A stretch of DNA of 64,000 nt from Nitrososphaerota archaeon (GTDB lineage: Archaea > Thermoproteota > Nitrososphaeria > Nitrososphaerales > Nitrosopumilaceae), in the NCBI GenBank assembly GCA_021323705.1, contig JAJPKL010000007.1:1-64000 (forward strand), read 5' to 3'. The translations under genes and the position numbers were made by a program. Position 1 is the stretch's first letter; each line of letters begins with the position of its first letter. A model generated the notes under the pieces. It made no database searches. It was not told the origin of the DNA and saw nothing but the letters and a program-made list of their open reading frames with translations. Positions 60,486 to 64,000 of this stretch are shown here, in pieces.

Positions 60486-62258
60486 ATGAGATCTTTCAAG
60501 CCTGGCAAATGGAATTTGAATGAGCTTGTAACAGACCCAGACTCTAAAGCTTTTAGGAACAAACTTCTAGACATAGAATCAAAAGTTAAAACGTTTGAAA
60601 AGAACAAGAGCGTGCTCTCTTCTAACATATCAGATAAGAAATTTTTTTCTATGCTTCATTCTTTGGAAGAAATAATAGAAAAATTCAGCATAGTTTCTGG
60701 ATATGCTTCACTTGAGTATTCGTCTGACACTCAGTCTGACAAGATCACGTCGCTTCTTACCAGGATGCGAAAAATGGGTGCAGAGATTGATAACAGAACA
60801 TTGTTTTTTGATCAATGGTGGAAAAAGCAGATAGATGAAAAAAATGCTCACAGGTTAATGCAAAACGCAGGTGAGCTTCGTGAGTTTCTCAAGCATAAAA
60901 GGACTCTTGCAAAATACTCACTATCAGAACCAGAAGAGAAGATAATAAACACGCTAGATGTTACTGGCCATTCTGCTCTTGTAAAATTGTACGATAAAAT
61001 CACAAATGCATTCCAGTTTACTGTGAAAATCGATGGCAAAACAAGAACGTATACTAGAGAAGAACTCACTCAACTCGTAAGAAGCCCAAAGCCAAGAACA
61101 AGAGAGATTGCATACAAATCGTTATTGTCAACATTTGACAAAAACAAAGGCGTTCTTGGAGAAATATACCAAAACATTGTACTGAATTGGAAAGACGAAT
61201 GTATTCAGATTAGAGGATACTCTTCACCGATATCTGTCAGAAACATAGGAAACGATGTTGACGATAAAACTGTAGAGTCGCTTATTTCTGTCTGTAGAAA
61301 TAACGCAGACATATTCAGAAAATTCTTTTCGCTAAAGGCTCGCCTTTTGAAAGTAAAAAAGCTTCGAAGATACGATTTGTATGCTCCAATTCAAAAAAAA
61401 GAAGAGAAACGATACACGTATGATAATGCAGTGAAACTTGTTCTTCAAACGCTTTACAGTTTTAGTCCCAGTCTTGGAGAGTTTGCAAAAAGAGTGTTTG
61501 TAGAAAACCATGTTGACTCACAAATAAGACTTGGAAAGAGAAGCGGGGCTTTTTGTAGTACAATAACACCAAAAATAACTCCATATGTATTGCTGAATTT
61601 CAAGGGAAGAACCAACGATGTCTTTACAATGGCTCACGAGTTGGGCCATGCGATACACAGCATCTCCGCATCGGACAAGTCAATCTTCATACAAGAAGCT
61701 CCCCTACCGCTGGCAGAGACCGCATCTACGTTTTCGGAGATGCTGCTGTTTGACAAGATCTTAAGCCAAGTTTCCGAAGAGGAACAGCAATCTATCCTAG
61801 TTGATCACATTGATGACCTTTATGCTACAGTTGGCAGACAAGCCTATTTTACAGTCTTCGAGATAGATGCTCACAAAAAGATAGGCGATGGAGCGACAGT
61901 GCAAGACATATCGGACCAATATCTGACTACCTTGAAGGAGCAGTTTGGATCATCGATTACGATATCACCTGACTTTGCAATAGAATGGACGTGCATTCCA
62001 CACTTTTTCCATTCTCCATTTTATTGCTACTCGTATTCTTTCGGAAATTTATTGTCACTGTCACTATTCCAACAGTACCAGAAAGAAGGAAAGTCGTTTG
62101 CTCCCACATATGTTAAGATTCTCTCAGCAGGAGGTTCAAAGAAACCAGAAGGCTTGCTTGAAGAATACGGCGTAGACATTACCTCTGAAAAGTTTTGGCA
62201 AAAAGGGTTTGACTATATCAAAAGTCAGACCAGAAGACTTGAAAAGGTGTTAAATTAA
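60486..62258 (+). CDS. pepF: M3-family oligoendopeptidase F
   Basis: A 590-residue cytoplasmic zinc peptidase that degrades small peptides. The catalytic motif is TMAHELGHAIHS with a downstream zinc ligand Glu in ASTFSEMLLFD. The N-terminal half is the helical lid of the M3 family. Length is normal for PepF. Confidence 0.95.
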   Translation: MRSFKPGKWNLNELVTDPDSKAFRNKLLDIESKVKTFEKNKSVLSSNISDKKFFSMLHSLEEIIEKFSIVSGYASLEYSSDTQSDKITSLLTRMRKMGAEIDNRTLFFDQWWKKQIDEKNAHRLMQNAGELREFLKHKRTLAKYSLSEPEEKIINTLDVTGHSALVKLYDKITNAFQFTVKIDGKTRTYTREELTQLVRSPKPRTREIAYKSLLSTFDKNKGVLGEIYQNIVLNWKDECIQIRGYSSPISVRNIGNDVDDKTVESLISVCRNNADIFRKFFSLKARLLKVKKLRRYDLYAPIQKKEEKRYTYDNAVKLVLQTLYSFSPSLGEFAKRVFVENHVDSQIRLGKRSGAFCSTITPKITPYVLLNFKGRTNDVFTMAHELGHAIHSISASDKSIFIQEAPLPLAETASTFSEMLLFDKILSQVSEEEQQSILVDHIDDLYATVGRQAYFTVFEIDAHKKIGDGATVQDISDQYLTTLKEQFGSSITISPDFAIEWTCIPHFFHSPFYCYSYSFGNLLSLSLFQQYQKEGKSFAPTYVKILSAGGSKKPEGLLEEYGVDITSEKFWQKGFDYIKSQTRRLEKVLN

Positions 62259-62260
62259 AA

Positions 62261-62294
62261 GCGCCTGGCAGCCAAGCGCCCTCAGCTGCCAGGC
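62261..62294. repeat. Nested inverted repeats after pepF
   Basis: GCCTGGCAG (62263-62271) pairs perfectly with CTGCCAGGC (62286-62294). An alternative hairpin pairs GCGCCTGG with CCAAGCGC (62261-62279) with one mismatch. On the minus strand the stem is followed by GCTTTTAATTT, like a terminator. It may be the 3' end of a small RNA starting near 62340 (TATA-like TTTAAATTATAA), or a recombination site next to the integrase. Confidence 0.4.
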
Positions 62295-62388
62295 ATGTTC
62301 CCCTACGGTTTGAACCGATGTCAGTGGCTAGAAGGATTCATTATAATTTAAACTATTTGGAGTTGATCTAAAACTATTTTATTTTATT

Positions 62389-62562
62389 ATGCCAAGTACT
62401 TCGCAAGTGAAATACCCCAGATGTTGCAATAAAGATCCAGAATATTTGATTACTTATGACTGCGGTCCTGATCCTCAAGAAACGATGCTTGTATGCAAAG
62501 AGCACTTTAAAGAAGAACCATTTCAGCGATTTGCAGTCAAGATAGAAAAATTGCGTGAGTAG
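62389..62562 (+). CDS. Small zinc-finger protein (57 aa)
   Basis: ATG at 62389 opens a 57-residue frame (MPSTSQVKYPRCCNKDPEYL, then TMLVCKEHFKEEPFQRFAVK). Cys residues near 12-13, Cys25 and the CKEH box make a zinc site like that of the 58149 protein. A 66-codon frame on the opposite strand is its shadow. Function unknown. Confidence 0.6.
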   Translation: MPSTSQVKYPRCCNKDPEYLITYDCGPDPQETMLVCKEHFKEEPFQRFAVKIEKLRE

Positions 62563-62646
62563 ACTTAACTGCAAATACTATACTATGCGGATAGCAAAAA
62601 ACGCCATATTTGTTAAATTCAATAAAAGTAGAGATGGGATTATAAA

Positions 62647-63819
62647 ATGAATTTAAAACTTAAAGAGATAACATCAGACCAGGCCTTACGTGATTATCTT
62701 GATAGGGTTTACATCCAATCTCATAGCAAGGCCTCAGTAAAATCCTATCGTGTGGGCATTACAGGGTCTAATAACGGATTTAGAACATTTTTGAAAGAAA
62801 AATACAATTGCGATGAAATACAACTTTGTATTAGAATACAGAATCAAGAGTTAGATGTTTATGATGTTCTAAATGACTATGTCGTTTTTGTGGATAAAAA
62901 AGGCATAAAACCAAAGACTACTAGACTATGGTTTACAGTAGTCAAAGGCTATCTTACGCACTTAGGACTAGATGTTTATTCAGAAAAATGCAAGCAAAAA
63001 ATTAAGCTTCCAAAGGTAAGACGGGTAAAAAAAGAAGCTCTTACAAAAGAAATTCTTGTAAGATTAATTCGCAATCTAGACGCAAAATTAGCTACCGCGG
63101 TATACGTAGCCATATCAAGCGGTATGAGAGTAGGTGAAATAGCTGGCCTTACCCTTACAGATATTGATTTTGATGATGAACCAGTTAAGATCAGTATTCG
63201 AGCAGAGACATCAAAATCAAGAGAAGATAGAGAGACTTACATCACCAATGAAGCTGCAATCGCCTTAAAGGATTATCTTAAGCGTTATTTTGGTTGGAGA
63301 GAAGATAGTACGAATTCACACTTACAAGGTCTTAGAATCTTTGGACGAACAAATGTAATTAAGAACGGTGACCAAAACGCTAAAGGTCGAATACCCCAAG
63401 TTAGTGAACAACTTTCAGAAAGTGACTTGCTTGGAAGCACATTACGAAGGATTTCTAAAGTTCCAGAACTAAACCGCTTGTCTCGAAGTGGTTGGCGCGT
63501 AATACATTTTCATGCTTTTAGAGAATATTTCTATACCGTAGTAAGTAACGTGTCAGGGTCTAATTTTGCTCATGCTCTTATGGGTCATCATGAATATCTA
63601 GATACTTACTACGCACTTTCAGAAAAACAACAAGCAAGTTTGTATCAAAAGGCTATGCCATATCTTACAATATCAGACTATTCAAAGATAGAGAATGATT
63701 TAGAAAAGATTCAGAATACTCAGGATGGTCTATTAGAGAAGTATGCAGAATTTGAGAGATATTTGAAGGCTAAAGACCCTTCTTTTTTGGAATTTTTAAG
63801 AAGAAACAAAGAAACTTAG
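62647..63819 (+). CDS. Tyrosine recombinase/integrase (XerC/D-like)
   Basis: A 390-residue recombinase. An N-terminal SAM-like core-binding domain (SKASVKSYRVGITGSNNGFR) is followed by the catalytic domain with AISSGMRVGEIAGL (Arg I), TSKSRED (Lys), HFHAFREYFYT (HxxR) and MGHHEYLDTYYALS with His and the nucleophile Tyr. A C-terminal coiled coil follows (IENDLEKIQNTQDGLLEKYA). It is unlike the integrase at 19748. It probably belongs to a second element continuing right of the window. Confidence 0.9.
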   Translation: MNLKLKEITSDQALRDYLDRVYIQSHSKASVKSYRVGITGSNNGFRTFLKEKYNCDEIQLCIRIQNQELDVYDVLNDYVVFVDKKGIKPKTTRLWFTVVKGYLTHLGLDVYSEKCKQKIKLPKVRRVKKEALTKEILVRLIRNLDAKLATAVYVAISSGMRVGEIAGLTLTDIDFDDEPVKISIRAETSKSREDRETYITNEAAIALKDYLKRYFGWREDSTNSHLQGLRIFGRTNVIKNGDQNAKGRIPQVSEQLSESDLLGSTLRRISKVPELNRLSRSGWRVIHFHAFREYFYTVVSNVSGSNFAHALMGHHEYLDTYYALSEKQQASLYQKAMPYLTISDYSKIENDLEKIQNTQDGLLEKYAEFERYLKAKDPSFLEFLRRNKET

Positions 63820-64000
63820 CGAATAATTTTCACGATTTCTGCTTTGGGAATATCTTTCCTTGTTTCATCCCAAACCTCATTATCGGTTTTACAATTTCTG
63901 AAATATTTACCATTGATATGTAAAAGGTTGCAATCTGTAGGAATATCTAGCTCGAATTGTGGCACGTTTGTTTGCTTGTAATTCCTATTAGCGTCTAACA
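63816..64000 (-). CDS. C-terminal part of a gene entering from the right (partial)
   Basis: Minus-strand frame open from the window edge to TAA at 63816-63818. It reads VPQFELDIPTDCNLLHINGK, then YFRNCKTDNEVWDETRKDIP and KAEIVKIIR. It overlaps the integrase stop by 3 bases, tail to tail. About 60 residues are visible, with no recognised domain. Confidence 0.6.
   Translation of the reverse strand, partial: LDANRNYKQTNVPQFELDIPTDCNLLHINGKYFRNCKTDNEVWDETRKDIPKAEIVKIIR

Noticed and set aside
62261-62340. Possible tRNA after pepF
   Set aside because: A T-loop-like TTCAAAC is seen on the minus strand, but no matching acceptor, D or anticodon stems can be formed.
1-64000. CRISPR arrays or insertion sequences
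   Set aside because: No regularly spaced direct repeats, Cas-like proteins or transposases were seen anywhere in the window.

Overview
The window is archaeal and comes from a member of the Nitrososphaerota (Thaumarchaeota), most probably an ammonia-oxidizer-type lineage. The evidence is an archaeal release factor aRF1, ribosomal protein S26e, archaeal-type ThrRS, PurP, deoxyhypusine synthase, a non-discriminating AspRS with GatCAB, a PEFG-type sorting tail on a cupredoxin, S-layer-like secreted proteins, and many tiny zinc-ribbon proteins. TATA-like boxes (TTTAAA/TTTATA) lie about 26-30 bases before many start codons, which suggests leaderless mRNAs, and TTG/GTG starts are frequent. The genus cannot be fixed from sequence reading alone.

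Layout. 1-8490 is host chromosome: two stand-alone Lrp/AsnC ligand-binding (RAM) domains, a VOC protein, a class III nucleotidyl cyclase, ilvA, an Nramp metal transporter with a duplicated operator, and a phosphoribosyltransferase. 8491-21134 is a 12.6-kb integrated element. It is flanked by a perfect 16-bp repeat of the 3' end of tRNA-Val(CAC), and a tyrosine recombinase lies at the tRNA side. The element carries an AbrB-like protein with paired TAGGTACCCAAA sites, small membrane/zinc proteins, an AbiV-like HEPN protein, a 1372-residue protein with five internal repeats, a cassette of small DNA-binding-type proteins ending in its own MCM helicase, a CAP-domain membrane protein and the integrase. 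I see no capsid, portal or terminase gene.

21120-31255 holds tRNA-Val, thrS, an agmatinase, the aspS-gatC-gatA-gatB transamidation operon, a UbiA-type prenyltransferase and a winged-helix/PLD-like regulator. 31565-47344 holds purP, an S-layer-like secreted protein, a ZIP transporter and a small regulator with metal-repressor-like palindromes, DsbA and thioredoxin, aRF1, HIT, several secreted/membrane proteins, an NDH-2-like dehydrogenase, a PAS-PAS histidine kinase and ilvD. 47673-55056 is a tight trpEGDCBA operon (no trpF) followed by pyrG. 55057-62562 holds an NAD kinase-winged-helix fusion, a PfkB kinase, rps26e, a CDP-alcohol phosphatidyltransferase, a PEFG cupredoxin, deoxyhypusine synthase, oligopeptidase F and several micro zinc proteins. 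A second tyrosine recombinase at 62647 probably marks the edge of another integrated element running off the window.

Functional links: amino-acid biosynthesis (ilvA, ilvD, trp), Asn/Gln-type charging by transamidation, metal homeostasis (Nramp, ZIP and the small regulator share TTAG-N6-CTAA-like operators), and hypusine/polyamine-related chemistry (agmatinase and deoxyhypusine synthase).
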